Positions 44,601 to 53,700 of a DNA stretch of 64,000 nucleotides are shown here, piece after piece; within the stretch, counting starts at the first letter, position 1, and each line of letters starts with the position of its first letter. Under the pieces are notes generated by a model. It did no database searches, had not been told where the DNA came from, and worked only from the letters and a program-made list of their open reading frames with translations. The position numbers and the translations under genes were made by a program. Source of the stretch: CAVOHU01 sp963843385 (GTDB lineage: Bacteria; Acidobacteriota; Vicinamibacteria; Vicinamibacterales; JAKQTR01); assembly GCA_963843385.1 (NCBI GenBank), contig CAWJJY010000005.1, forward strand, positions 558,001 through 622,000, read 5' to 3'.

Positions 44601-45937
44601 AAGTGCAGGGCGGAGACCATCTGCGCCGTAATCTCGTTGTGGACGACGTCAGCCCCGAGCAGCCTGGCCGCGAGGTGACGGCCGCTTCCCGTGGTGCCCA
44701 CGGCACGGACGTCGAGCCGATCGCCGAACCGCTGGCTGATGCGCTCGAGCCCTTGCTGCAGCACCTCGACGGGCCGGCCGCGCGTGGGCAGATAGATCCC
44801 CTGCAGCAGGTCGAAATCCGGACTGAGCAGCACGAGATTGGTGCTCACCGACCCGACGTCGACGCCCAGGAATGCGTGCACGTGACCCGTAATCGGGCCC
44901 GGGTCTTCAACCCCGCCGACCGGGGCGGCGTCCTGCCGAGGTCCGAGCGGAGGGAGGCTGCTGCTGCGGACGTCGCAGGAAGGCAGAACGGCAGGGCTCC
45001 CGGCGTGCGACGGCGGCCTCCGCTCACCGGCGCTCGGTCCATCCTCGCGGGGCCCGTGCCCGACTGCCCGTGTCACGTGCGACAGCACCTGCGACAGGTC
45101 CGTCACCGGTGCTGTCTCCGCCATCCGGGCGGCCCCGATCGCGCCGAGGAACACCGGCTCGGCTGCCGCGAAGAACTGTCCATCGCCCAGCTTCAGCAGC
45201 GATCGGAACGCGCGAACCAGGCCGGGATTGCACGCGCCGCCGCCGACAAGCACCACGGAGGGACTCAGCGCCCTGCCGCTCATGACGGTGGCCAGGAACG
45301 TGCGCGCAAGCGCCAGGCAGAGACCGTATGCGATCTCGTCGGGCGGGGTCCCCTTCTGCTGGAGGTGGATCATGTCGGACTTGGCAAACACGCTGCAGCG
45401 CCCGGCAATCGACGCCGCGCGCGGGGCGCCGTCGGCGAGCCGCCCAAGCTCTTCGACGGCGATCCCCAGGCGCGACGCCTGCTGCTCGAGGAAGGCGCCG
45501 GCTCCGGCCGCACACAGCCCATTGCTGGCAAAGTCCACGACGACGCCGGGCTGGCTCGCATCGTCCCCGAGCAGGATCCACTTCGACAACTGCCCGCCGA
45601 GGTCGATGGCCGTGCGGGCCTGCGGATATCGATCCTGGACGCCGCGAGCGGTCGCGACGACTTCGTTGACGGGGATGCAGGGGAAGAGGGTCGAGAGCGC
45701 GTGCGCGCTGCCCGTTACCGCGATGCGGACGTGGCCGTCATTCGGATCCCGGGGCACTCGATCGAGCAGACCCGCGAGCGCGACGACGGGGCGTCCCTGG
45801 GTCGGGGCAGCGGCCTTGTGCAGAACCTCGCCGCCCGGCGTCGAGAGCACGATCTTGATGGTGCTCCCGCCGATGTCGAGGCCGAGGAGCCGCGCCGGCT
45901 CGTCTGTCGTCTCGTCGATCGGTTCGATACGACGCAT
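41657..45937 (-). CDS. Giant acyl-CoA dehydratase activase-like protein (BcrAD/BadFG, DUF2229)
   Basis: 1426 residues. Two tandem ASKHA ATPase domains open LGLDIGGSTIKIVL (about 18) and LGVDVGSVSTNLVLL (about 355). Each keeps the two cysteines that in hydroxyacyl-CoA dehydratase activators bind a shared [4Fe-4S] cluster: GLCAAGAGAF and GRCSVF in the first, KICAGGTGSF and ARCTVF in the second. A CHQCENRC cluster lies near 635. A DUF2229 region follows (IGLLRASLNMEFLPFWTAFL), then an HgdB-like C-terminal part (FFLPKYSVHAGIYAAVL, FPNCETPCLLNQYG). Activators drive ATP-dependent electron transfer to dehydratases or benzoyl-CoA reductases. No such enzyme is encoded nearby, so the electron acceptor is unknown. 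Confidence 0.88.
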   Translation of the reverse strand: MRRIEPIDETTDEPARLLGLDIGGSTIKIVLSTPGGEVLHKAAAPTQGRPVVALAGLLDRVPRDPNDGHVRIAVTGSAHALSTLFPCIPVNEVVATARGVQDRYPQARTAIDLGGQLSKWILLGDDASQPGVVVDFASNGLCAAGAGAFLEQQASRLGIAVEELGRLADGAPRAASIAGRCSVFAKSDMIHLQQKGTPPDEIAYGLCLALARTFLATVMSGRALSPSVVLVGGGACNPGLVRAFRSLLKLGDGQFFAAAEPVFLGAIGAARMAETAPVTDLSQVLSHVTRAVGHGPREDGPSAGERRPPSHAGSPAVLPSCDVRSSSLPPLGPRQDAAPVGGVEDPGPITGHVHAFLGVDVGSVSTNLVLLSPDFDLLQGIYLPTRGRPVEVLQQGLERISQRFGDRLDVRAVGTTGSGRHLAARLLGADVVHNEITAQMVSALHFAPETDTIFEIGGQDSKYISIRDRRLNDFEMNKICAGGTGSFLEEEAQHLGVDIIGQFAELALQATAPSDLGARCTVFMESELVRAQEQGVLRADLCAGLAYSVARNYLDKVVAGRPIGAHIVFQGGTASNAAVVQAFRRLLGRDVVVHPYNRISGAIGAALLAARAGFAQTGFMGFDACNGSDLSSFPCHQCENRCQVNRIEVGARVLHFGDICERYSERDRDRAPAAHPFEDLFVSREQLMERYVAPGTAKVPGARSIGLLRASLNMEFLPFWTAFLRELRYEPVVSGRTTSELLQKHAGGVPAEVCLPIKAAAAQARALLEGGTVDRVFVPALLECPPRAEVEQSHTCLYGQQLPDLLRVELGDRIVPCQFSLGRGLLSIVEPMRALAEALERPMDAVVRALLKAQAAQAQFNVERQELGLQALSTDFDRAVVVLGRPYNTHDPFLNLALGHHLERLSLPAIPWDVLPLDEVHLDPRWNTVPWYYSREQLRALDLVRRDPRLFPLLVSSYGCGPDGFVVKHVEELLADRPRLLLEFDEHRGEAGLVTRLEAFADEIDEHVGRHHSPAAPAAVAGLTPGPRSLPAGRRFFLPKYSVHAGIYAAVLRSIGCEAEVLPAPDRDSVHLGEQLASGRECHPYAIVAGDLARLVRRPDLHPDDVFLFPNCETPCLLNQYGDGYRIALERQLHSALDVWEATTLQLTRIVGVSSLPYLYEGLLATDILIILGSRIAPYQVDRGEFDATLERAFQEIARVTEAREPLDQTMGDLSARLWSLPRTGSPGSRPVVGVTGDAYSRLNPLSYADLFRRLEQLGLEVWPSPYFANSSDLGAALNMHRRAAKGLVKAAALDYLSSALTARVGRRLARRLPPGVAELTMETPAEELIRLARHYVGPRASHLVIQIVAKMADFLQRGATGVINAVALNCMVGTASAALVPAVRADYHAAPIITLTYGGEEVPSQRIRLETFVEQVHARWRHRVA

Positions 45938-46234
45938 CGCGCCAGCACCTCAGCGCTCAGGCTGCGCGTCTCGAGTACGATTCCTTGTCGAATGCTAGAA
46001 CCAGGTCGTCGTCGCGGGGACACCGGGGGAAGGAGTCTCACTCACTTGTATACCCAGTGGACAGGTTTGTCACGCGAATCCGGGGATCGAAGCCGGGCCA
46101 GGATGGAACCAGGCGGACCTGATTTGATCCTCGACGTGGCCGGCACTAGAATCCACACGCGCTGGCGTTTCGACGGAGGATCTTCCTGCGTTGCCGGTTC
46201 ATTGGAACCGCCCCAAGAGAAAAGGACCGGACTC
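45938..46234. other. Divergent intergenic region of about 300 bp
   Basis: Separates the activase and the M28 peptidase. It holds a good plus-strand promoter (46124-46152). No matching minus-strand promoter was found. Confidence 0.4.
46124..46152 (+). promoter_or_regulatory. Predicted sigma70-like promoter for the M28 peptidase
   Basis: TTGATC (46124-46129), 17-bp spacer, TAGAAT (46147-46152); GTG 46235 follows 82 nt later. The hexamers match four and five consensus bases respectively, with ideal spacing. Confidence 0.55.
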
Positions 46235-47890
46235 GTGAAGCGAACCCGACCGATCAGTCTCTGTCTCGTCTGCATGCTGTTGCTCGGGCTGGTGCCCGCA
46301 GCCTCAGCGCAGTCCAAGGGCGTGAAGGTGATCACCGCCAAGGACATGAAACCGTACCTCCAGTTTCTCGGCGCCAGGCAGCTGCGGGGCCGCAGCGCCC
46401 CATCGGTGGAGCTCGATATCGCGGCGAAGTACCTCGCGGTCGAAGCCGCCCGCATTGGTCTTCAGCCCCTGATGCCCAACGGATCGTACTTCCAGCACGT
46501 TCCGGTGGAAGTGACAACGATCTCGCCGAGCCGTTCGTACCTTCGGGTGATCGGGCCGGCGGGCGAGGCGCGGTTCCCGTTTCCGCAGTCGTTCACAAGT
46601 AACGTGCGGACTGCCTCGGAGTGGTCCGCGACCGCCGGGGTGGTCTTCGCGGGGTCGGCGCTGAACGGGCCGAATCCCGCGTGGAATGACGCCGCCGGCA
46701 TCGATCTGAAGGGCAAGTTCGTCGTCGTGCTGGAAAGCGCCCCGGGCGGCGCGGCGCCGGCGGGTGCCAGCGCCCGCACGCGGGTCCTCCGCGAAAAGGG
46801 CGCCATCGGCCTCATCACCGTGATCGACCGGGCGCGAGAGGCGAATCTGGCGACGCGGGGTCTGAACTTCGACATCGGCGAGCGGCTTCGCTTCCTGGAC
46901 GTCGACACCGTCAACCCGCCGGCAGTGCCCGCTGAGGGTGCAGGCGCCCCGGCGGCGGCCTCCGCTGCGCCGGCGGGCCCCTTCTACGCCGTCGAGGTCA
47001 GGCACGAAGTCGGCGCGGCGATCCTGGGAGTCTCAGTCGACGAGATCGGGCGCCTCATCGATGCGGCACCCGGGACATCGGCGGCGGCGCCGAGGCTGCT
47101 GCCGAAGCGGACGGTGGATGTCGCGGTTGCCTTCGACCAGCGCCTGGTCACGACCCCCAACGTGGTGGCCTACCTGCCGGGAAGCGATCCCAGGCTGAAG
47201 GACGAGTACGTCGTCATTGGATCGCACCACGATCACAATCCGCCGAGAGAGGGACGCATCTTCCCTGGTGCGGACGACAACGCGTCGGGTAGCGTGGCCA
47301 TGCTGAGCATCGCAAAGGCGATGATGGTGGAGCGGCCGAAACGCTCGGTCATCTTCGTGTGGCACACCGCCGAGGAGCGCGGGCTGGTGGGCGCGTACTT
47401 CTTCGTGCAGCACAGCCCGGTGCCAGTCGAGAAGATCTCGGCGAATCTCAACCTGGACATGATTACGCGCAACGACCCCAACGGCATCTACCTGATCGGA
47501 AGCGCGAAGCTCAGCTCCGAGCTCGACAGGAGCTTCCGGGACGCCAACGCGACGGTGAAGCTGGCGTTCGACTACAAGTACGACGACCCGGCCGAGCCGA
47601 ACCGGTTCTTCTTCCGGAGCGATCAGTATCCCTACATCCGCTACGGCATTCCGGGCGTGTGGCTCTTCTGTGGCACAACACCCGACTACCACCAGGAAGG
47701 CGATGTCGAGGAGAAGGCGGACTACGGGAAGATGGAGAAGGTCACCCGGCTGACCTACCTCGTGGCCATGGACGTCGGCAACAAGCCGGGCCTGCTGAAG
47801 CTCGACGCGAACCCCGAGATCACGACTCGAGGCAAGCACAACATGAAGGTGGTCTGGCAACGCCCGGTTCAACGGGCGGCCGGGCGATGA
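46235..47890 (+). CDS. Exported M28-family zinc metallopeptidase with PA domain
   Basis: 551 residues from GTG 46235, 8 nt after AAGGA; the frame is open far upstream, but only this start gives a signal peptide (ISLCLVCMLLLGLVPAASAQ). A PA domain (about 130-260; FPFPQSFTSNVRTASEWSAT, LKGKFVVVLESAPGG) is inserted before the catalytic part. The two-zinc ligands are recognisable: VIGSHHDHN, ADDNASGSVAML, HTAEERGLVGA, NLDMITRND and PDYHQEGD. This is an aminopeptidase-type exopeptidase acting outside the cytoplasm. It converges with the kinase gene, with 28 bp between stops. Confidence 0.88.
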   Translation: MKRTRPISLCLVCMLLLGLVPAASAQSKGVKVITAKDMKPYLQFLGARQLRGRSAPSVELDIAAKYLAVEAARIGLQPLMPNGSYFQHVPVEVTTISPSRSYLRVIGPAGEARFPFPQSFTSNVRTASEWSATAGVVFAGSALNGPNPAWNDAAGIDLKGKFVVVLESAPGGAAPAGASARTRVLREKGAIGLITVIDRAREANLATRGLNFDIGERLRFLDVDTVNPPAVPAEGAGAPAAASAAPAGPFYAVEVRHEVGAAILGVSVDEIGRLIDAAPGTSAAAPRLLPKRTVDVAVAFDQRLVTTPNVVAYLPGSDPRLKDEYVVIGSHHDHNPPREGRIFPGADDNASGSVAMLSIAKAMMVERPKRSVIFVWHTAEERGLVGAYFFVQHSPVPVEKISANLNLDMITRNDPNGIYLIGSAKLSSELDRSFRDANATVKLAFDYKYDDPAEPNRFFFRSDQYPYIRYGIPGVWLFCGTTPDYHQEGDVEEKADYGKMEKVTRLTYLVAMDVGNKPGLLKLDANPEITTRGKHNMKVVWQRPVQRAAGR

Positions 47891-47918
47891 GATCGGGTGG
47901 GACGGCCGCAGCGCGCGG

Positions 47919-50339
47919 CTACTTCCCCGCCGCTGTGCCCACCAGCTTGTCGAATTGCGGATCGCCCTTGAGCGCCGCCAGATCCTTCTGGCCGGCCAGC
48001 CTCGCCGCCCAGGGCGGGCTCACGCGGACCGCCTGCTGAAGGAGGCGTAGCGCGGCGTCCCGCCGGCCGCGGTACGCCTCGATGCAGGCCAGCCCGACGT
48101 AACAGTTGGCCGTGTCGGGGTGGTCCTGGCCAAGCGTGCGGCGCATGCGCGCCAGCGTGTCGAGCCAGACGGGCTCAGCCGCGTCATAGCGGCCCGACTC
48201 GCTCAGCATGGTCGCCATCGACGCGAGCGTCGCGAAGGTGTCCGGGTGGTCCGGGCCCAGGACGCGTTCCTGAGCAGCGAGGGTTTCCCGGAACAGCGCT
48301 TCGGCGCGCGGAAAGTTCCGCTCCATCCTCGCCACGTTGGCCAGCCCCAGCCTGGTCGCCAGCGTGTCCATGTTCTCCGGGCCGAGGACGCGTCGCCTGG
48401 TTTCGTAGACCTGCTCGAGAATCCGTTTTGCATCGGCCGGCCGATCCATCTCCTCGTAGATCGTCGCCAGCATGTCCTGCGCGAGGAGCGTGTTGGGATG
48501 GTCTCCGCCTGCCACCCGCGAGAACGCCGCCACGACGCCCAGCATCCGCTGCTCGGCCTCGGCGTAGCGTCCCGCGCGATAGTCGGCAATGGCGAGGTTA
48601 TGGCCGGACGCAATCGTGTCCAGGTGGTCCGCTCCGAGCACCTTGCGGCGGCGCTCCTGCACCTCGCGCATCAGCGGTTCCGACTTGTCGTACCGGCCCT
48701 GGCTGTCATACAGGTTGGCGAGGTTGGCGAGGGTCTTCAGCGTGTTGGGATGATCGTCGCCCAGGATGCGGCGCTCTGACGAGAGCGTCGAGACCAGCAA
48801 CTGCTCGGCCTGGTCGGTCTTCCCGCGAAAATCGTAGATACAGCCGAGCAGGCTGGACGCCCGCAGCGTGTCGGGGTGCTCCGGCCCGAGCCGGCCCCGC
48901 CGGATCTGGAGCGCGCGATCGACGAGCTGCTCGGCGCGGTCCAGGGCCCCCAGGTTCCGGTACACATCGCCCATCGTCATCAGGAGACGTGACTGAAGCA
49001 TGGGATCGCGGCTGAGGTCCGAGTCAATGCGCGCGGCGCCCTTGTCGAGCACCTCGCGGGCGGTGAGCGGGCGGCCCCTGGCCTCCGCAGGATCCGACAC
49101 GCGGAACAGCCCGGCCAGGAAATCGGCGACCTGAGTGGCGGAGGCGGCTTCCAGGTTCGCCCGCGCGGCCTCTCGATTGGCGCGATCGCGCTCCCGCGCG
49201 ATGCGCCCGGCCTGGACTGCCAGCACGACGGTGAAGCCCACGAGCAGGACCAGGAACACGGCCGCCGCCGAGACGCCGAACCGGTGGCGCCGCGCGAACT
49301 TGCGGGCCTTGTAGACCGCGCTGGGCGGGCCGGCGAGCACGGGCTGATGCTTCAGGTGGCGGTCGAGGTCCGCGGCAAGGTCCGACACGACCCCGTAGCG
49401 GCGCGTCCGGTCCTTCTCGAGCGCTTTCATCGCGATCCAGTCGAGGTCCCCTTTGAGCTGGCTCGCGAGGCGCGCCGGCTCGGTGCGCCGGTTGCGCGCC
49501 GATTCAATCGATGAATCGCCGAGCGTGCCCACCTTGGTGCTCGGCCTGGGCGGATCAACCTCTCGGATGCGGCGGCGGATCTCGTCGAGTCCGGCCTCCC
49601 GGAGGGCGTGCGGATCGAAGGGAAGCGATCCGACCAGCAGCTCGTACAACATGACGCCAAGCGAGTAGACATCCGTGCGGGTGTCGACATCCAGGCCCGT
49701 CATCTCGGCCTGCTCGGGGCTCATGTACTCGGGCGTGCCGACCAGGACGCCAAGGGCCGTGAACAGGGTGTGCTCCGTCAGCCGCTGGGACGTCGCCTTG
49801 GCGATCCCGAAGTCGATGATCTTCGGTGCTGGCCCGCCGTCCTGGAGCGTGACGAGCACGTTGGATGGCTTCAGGTCGCGGTGAATGATCCCTTTCTGGT
49901 GTGCGTGCTGCACGCCCTCGCAGACCCGGAGGAAGAGCGCGATGCGATCGGCGGTCGAGAGACGGTGGCGGTCGCAGTACCTCGTGATGGGCTCGCCATG
50001 GACGTATTCCATGGCGAAGTACGGCCGGCCGCGCAGGGTGGCGCCGGCATCGTAGATTCTGGCGATGGCAGGGTGATCCAGCATCGCCAGCGCCTGGCGC
50101 TCCGCCTCGAAGCGCGCGACCACCTGCGCGGTGTCCATACCGTGCTTGATGATCTTGACCGCGACCGTGCGGCGCACCGGTTCGCGCTGCTCGGCCATCC
50201 AGACCTCCCCCATGCCGCCCTGTCCGATGCGTTGAATCAGGTGGTAGGGACCGATTGTCGATTCCGGAAGCTGGACGTCAGAGGGCAGCGCGGTCGATTC
50301 GGTCTGTGTTCGATCTGGGGGAAGATTTTCCGGGCACAT
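47919..50339 (-). CDS. Transmembrane Ser/Thr protein kinase with TPR receiver region
   Basis: 806 residues. PknB-type kinase domain at about 31-330: Gly loop IGQGGMGEVW, K62 in VAVKII, HRDLKPSN with D155 and N160, DFG at D176, and GTPEYMSPEQ. One membrane span (about 354-376, GVSAAAVFLVLLVGFTVVLAV) is followed by tetratricopeptide repeats of the '(L)GxxHPDTL' 42-residue type (about 430-790; LGPEHPDTLRASSLLGCIYD, LGDDHPNTLKTLANLANLYD). The kinase is cytoplasmic and the TPR part is beyond the membrane. Such TPRs bind protein partners. The start follows GAGG by about 6 nt. It is divergent from a second kinase-TPR gene. Confidence 0.9.
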   Translation of the reverse strand: MCPENLPPDRTQTESTALPSDVQLPESTIGPYHLIQRIGQGGMGEVWMAEQREPVRRTVAVKIIKHGMDTAQVVARFEAERQALAMLDHPAIARIYDAGATLRGRPYFAMEYVHGEPITRYCDRHRLSTADRIALFLRVCEGVQHAHQKGIIHRDLKPSNVLVTLQDGGPAPKIIDFGIAKATSQRLTEHTLFTALGVLVGTPEYMSPEQAEMTGLDVDTRTDVYSLGVMLYELLVGSLPFDPHALREAGLDEIRRRIREVDPPRPSTKVGTLGDSSIESARNRRTEPARLASQLKGDLDWIAMKALEKDRTRRYGVVSDLAADLDRHLKHQPVLAGPPSAVYKARKFARRHRFGVSAAAVFLVLLVGFTVVLAVQAGRIARERDRANREAARANLEAASATQVADFLAGLFRVSDPAEARGRPLTAREVLDKGAARIDSDLSRDPMLQSRLLMTMGDVYRNLGALDRAEQLVDRALQIRRGRLGPEHPDTLRASSLLGCIYDFRGKTDQAEQLLVSTLSSERRILGDDHPNTLKTLANLANLYDSQGRYDKSEPLMREVQERRRKVLGADHLDTIASGHNLAIADYRAGRYAEAEQRMLGVVAAFSRVAGGDHPNTLLAQDMLATIYEEMDRPADAKRILEQVYETRRRVLGPENMDTLATRLGLANVARMERNFPRAEALFRETLAAQERVLGPDHPDTFATLASMATMLSESGRYDAAEPVWLDTLARMRRTLGQDHPDTANCYVGLACIEAYRGRRDAALRLLQQAVRVSPPWAARLAGQKDLAALKGDPQFDKLVGTAAGK

Positions 50340-50716
50340 GCATCACCTCGTTACTCACGCTGGTGAGAACCGACCCGGGCTCGAAGGGGAACCGCTGTCT
50401 GCTGTCTATTGCTCGCTCGTCCGGGGACGCCAGGGGAACAGCGCCGCGGCTCCCGAGCGGCGTGCGCACGTGAATCATAAGCCAACTTCGCCTCTCCCCT
50501 TGCATCGGCCGGCACCTCTTGCCTATCCTGCTTCCGTCAGATTCACTCACCGGGCTGGCAGGCTTCCTCGGGGGCTGCCGGTCACCGGCGTCGTATCGTG
50601 ATCGACGTTGCCCGCGCACGCAGGGTAGGGGTAGAGAGAATCTGTCTGACCTGGGGCCGGGACCGGGAGCCGTCCACCCGCGCCCGGAGGCCAGGTGCTG
50701 AGACCGGAGGGCGGAG
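50340..50716. other. 377-bp divergent region between two kinase genes
   Basis: Probably carries promoters for both kinases. The only hexamer pair I find is on the plus strand (50500-50529). No ORF or structured RNA is evident. Confidence 0.4.
50500..50529 (+). promoter_or_regulatory. Candidate promoter for the second kinase
   Basis: TTGCAT (50500-50505), 18-bp spacer, TATCCT (50524-50529), about 190 nt upstream of ATG 50717. Confidence 0.35.
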
Positions 50717-53700
50717 ATGGCTGGCCCCGCCGACGATCCACGCAGGTCCCACGACAACTCCGGCACCCGCTCGTCAGATGGCGCCCCGGCGACTCCTGGC
50801 TCTGCGAGACCGAGTTTCAACCCGGGCCAGGTGCTGGCGGGACGATTCCGCGTGCGCCGATTCATCGCGCGCGGAGGCATGGGTGAGGTGTTCGAAGCCG
50901 AAGACCTCGAGCTTCGCGAGGAGGTCGCGCTCAAGACGGTGCGATCCGAGATCGCGGCCGATCCCTCCTCGCTGGAACGCTTCAAGACAGAGGTCCACCT
51001 CGCCCGGAAGGTCACGCACCCGTCGGCGTGCCGGATCTTCGACGTATTCCACCACCGCGGCGAGTCGGCTGGCCAGGAGGGCCCCGAGGTCACGTTTCTC
51101 ACGATGGAGCTGCTCCGCGGGGAGACGCTGGCCGATCGCCTCGCGAGATCCGGACGCCTGACGACCGCCGAGGCGCTGCCGCTGGTCGAGCAGATGACCG
51201 GCGCGCTGGAGGCGGCACACCGCGCGGGCGTGATCCACCGAGATTTCAAGAGCGCGAACGTGATGCTGGTGCCGCGAGGCCCCGGCACCGATCAGATACG
51301 CGCGGTGGTGACGGATTTCGGTCTCGCCAGACGCGCCCCGTCCGGGGAAGGGACCGCTGTCACCGAGACGAGAACAGGGTCCGGCGTGGGCACGCCCGCC
51401 TACATGGCCCCGGAACAGATCGAAGGCGGCGCCATCACCCCGGCGACCGACATCTACGCGCTCGGCGTGGTGATGTATGAGATGCTCACCGGGCGGCGGC
51501 CGTTCGAGGGCGAGACGCCGATGGCCGCGATGGTGAAGCGGCTCAACACCGCACCGGACTCGCCGCGCGTCCATGCGGCGAATCTCGATGCGGTGTGGGA
51601 AACGGCGGTGCTCCGCTGCCTCGAACGCGAGCCGGAGAAGAGGTTCGCACACGCCGCCGAGGTGATCACAGCCCTGCACAGCGGGGAGGTCACGCCGCTT
51701 CCGTCCGCGCGGCCGGCAACGGCCCGAGGCCATCGGCTCCTCTGGGCAGGCCTGGCGGCCGTTCTCGTCATCGGCGCGGCTCTCGGCACGCTCGGGTGGT
51801 TCATGACGCGCCGGCCGGTCACTCCCCCTTCGTCGTCCCGGGTGAGAGGCGCAGAGACGGCGGCGCGGCGCTCGGTCGCCGTGCTCGGGCTCAGGAACCT
51901 GTCCGGCCGATCCGAAGCCGCCTGGCTCGCCGTGGCGCTGGCCGAGATGCTGGCCTCGGAGATGGGTGCCGGCGAGGCGGTGCGGACCATTTCAGGCGAA
52001 GCCGTGGCGCGGCTGCGCGCCGACCTCCCGATCGCGGAGGTCGACGGGCTGGCGCGGGACACCCTGGCTCGCGTGCGCGAACGGCTCGGCAGCGACCTCC
52101 TGGTGCTGGGCTCCTACACGGCGCTCGGGGCCAAGGCCGGCGGCCAGATTCGGCTCGACGTCCGGCTGCAGGACACCACGCTCGGCGAGACCGTGGCGTC
52201 GGTGAGCGAAACCGGGACCGAGGCCGCGCTGTTCGATCTCGTGTCACGCACCGGCGTACGCCTGCGCGAGAAGCTGGGCGTCGGGGCGCCGACGGCCGCC
52301 GAGCGCGACGCGGTCCGAGCGTCGCTGCCGCAGAACACGGAGGCCGCCCGGCTGTACGCCGAGGGCCTCGCGCGACTGCGCCTCTTCGATGCCTCGGGCG
52401 CTCGAGCCATGCTGGAACAGGCACGGGTCAAGGACCCCGCCCATGCCCTCACGCGGGCCGCCCTGGCCGACGCGTGGTCGGTGCTGGGCTACGACCAGCG
52501 TGCGCGGGATGAGGCGAAGAGCGCGATGGAGATGTCGGCGTCGCTCTCGCGTGAGGACCGGCTGTCGATTGAGGGACGGTACCGCGAAGCGACCAAGGAG
52601 TGGGACCGGGCCATCGAGATCTACCGCGCGCTCTTCAACTTCTTCCCGGACAATCTCGACTACGGGCTGCGCCTGGCCTCGGTGCAGGAGTCCGGCGGCA
52701 AGGGCAAGGATGCGCTCGACACCCTCGCCGCGCTGCGGCGCCTGCCGGACCCGGCCGGCAAGGACCCGCGCATCGACCTTGCGGAGGCGGTCACGGCGCG
52801 CTACCTGTCCGAGTCGCGACGCGGCCAGGAGGCTGCGGCAAGAGCCGCTCAGGCGGCACTCGCTCAGGGCGCTCGACACCTGATGGCTCGTGCGAGATTC
52901 GAAGAGGGATCGAATTTCCAGAACCTCGGCAAGATGGACGAAGCCGTGTCTGCCCTCACCGAAGCCGAGCGACTGTTCAGAGAGGCGGGAGATCGGCGCG
53001 GCATGGCGGGATCCATGAACAACCGCGCGCTGGTGCTGGCCGGTCGCGGCGATATCGACGGTGCCGAAACACTCTCGGAAGCCGCGCTGGTAGCCTATCG
53101 GGCCATCGGCAACAAGAGCGGCGAAGCGCTGATGGTCGGCAACCTGGGCAACGTCGAGTACTTCCGGGGCAACCTGACCGGCGCCCGACGGCGGTGGGAA
53201 GAAACGCTGCCGGTCTACCAGGAGCTCAACGAAAAGAACGGCGCGGCGAGGATGCTCAACAACATCGCGAGCGTGCTCGGCGAACAGGGCGATCAGACCG
53301 GCGCCCGCGCGAAGTTCGAGCAGGCCCTCGCGCTCTACAAGGAGATCGGACACAAGAGCGGCGTGGGCTCCGCTCTTGGCAACATCGCGCGCACCTGGCA
53401 CCAGCAGGGCGACCTGGCGGCCGCCGAGAGTACTTACAAGGAGTCCCTCGCCATCTGGCGCGAGATTGGCGACAAGCAATACCAGGCATCGGTCATCCAG
53501 GACTACGGGAACCTGCTGCGGGACAAGAGCGATCCGCCGGGCGCGCGGCAGGCCTGCAAGGAGGCCATCGCCTTGTACACCGAGATGAAGCAGGAGGGTG
53601 ATGCCGCCGCCTCACGCCTCGTGCTGCTCGACCTCGACGTGGACGAAGGGCGCGCCAAGGACGCAGAGGCGCCCGCTCGCGACGCGCTGGCGGTGCTCCA

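Noticed and set aside
42902..47890. A plus-strand ORF of 1662 residues
   Set aside because: Its first 3.3 kb is the antisense shadow of the activase gene, rich in Arg/Ala/His without motifs. Only the part from GTG 46235 is a real peptidase gene.
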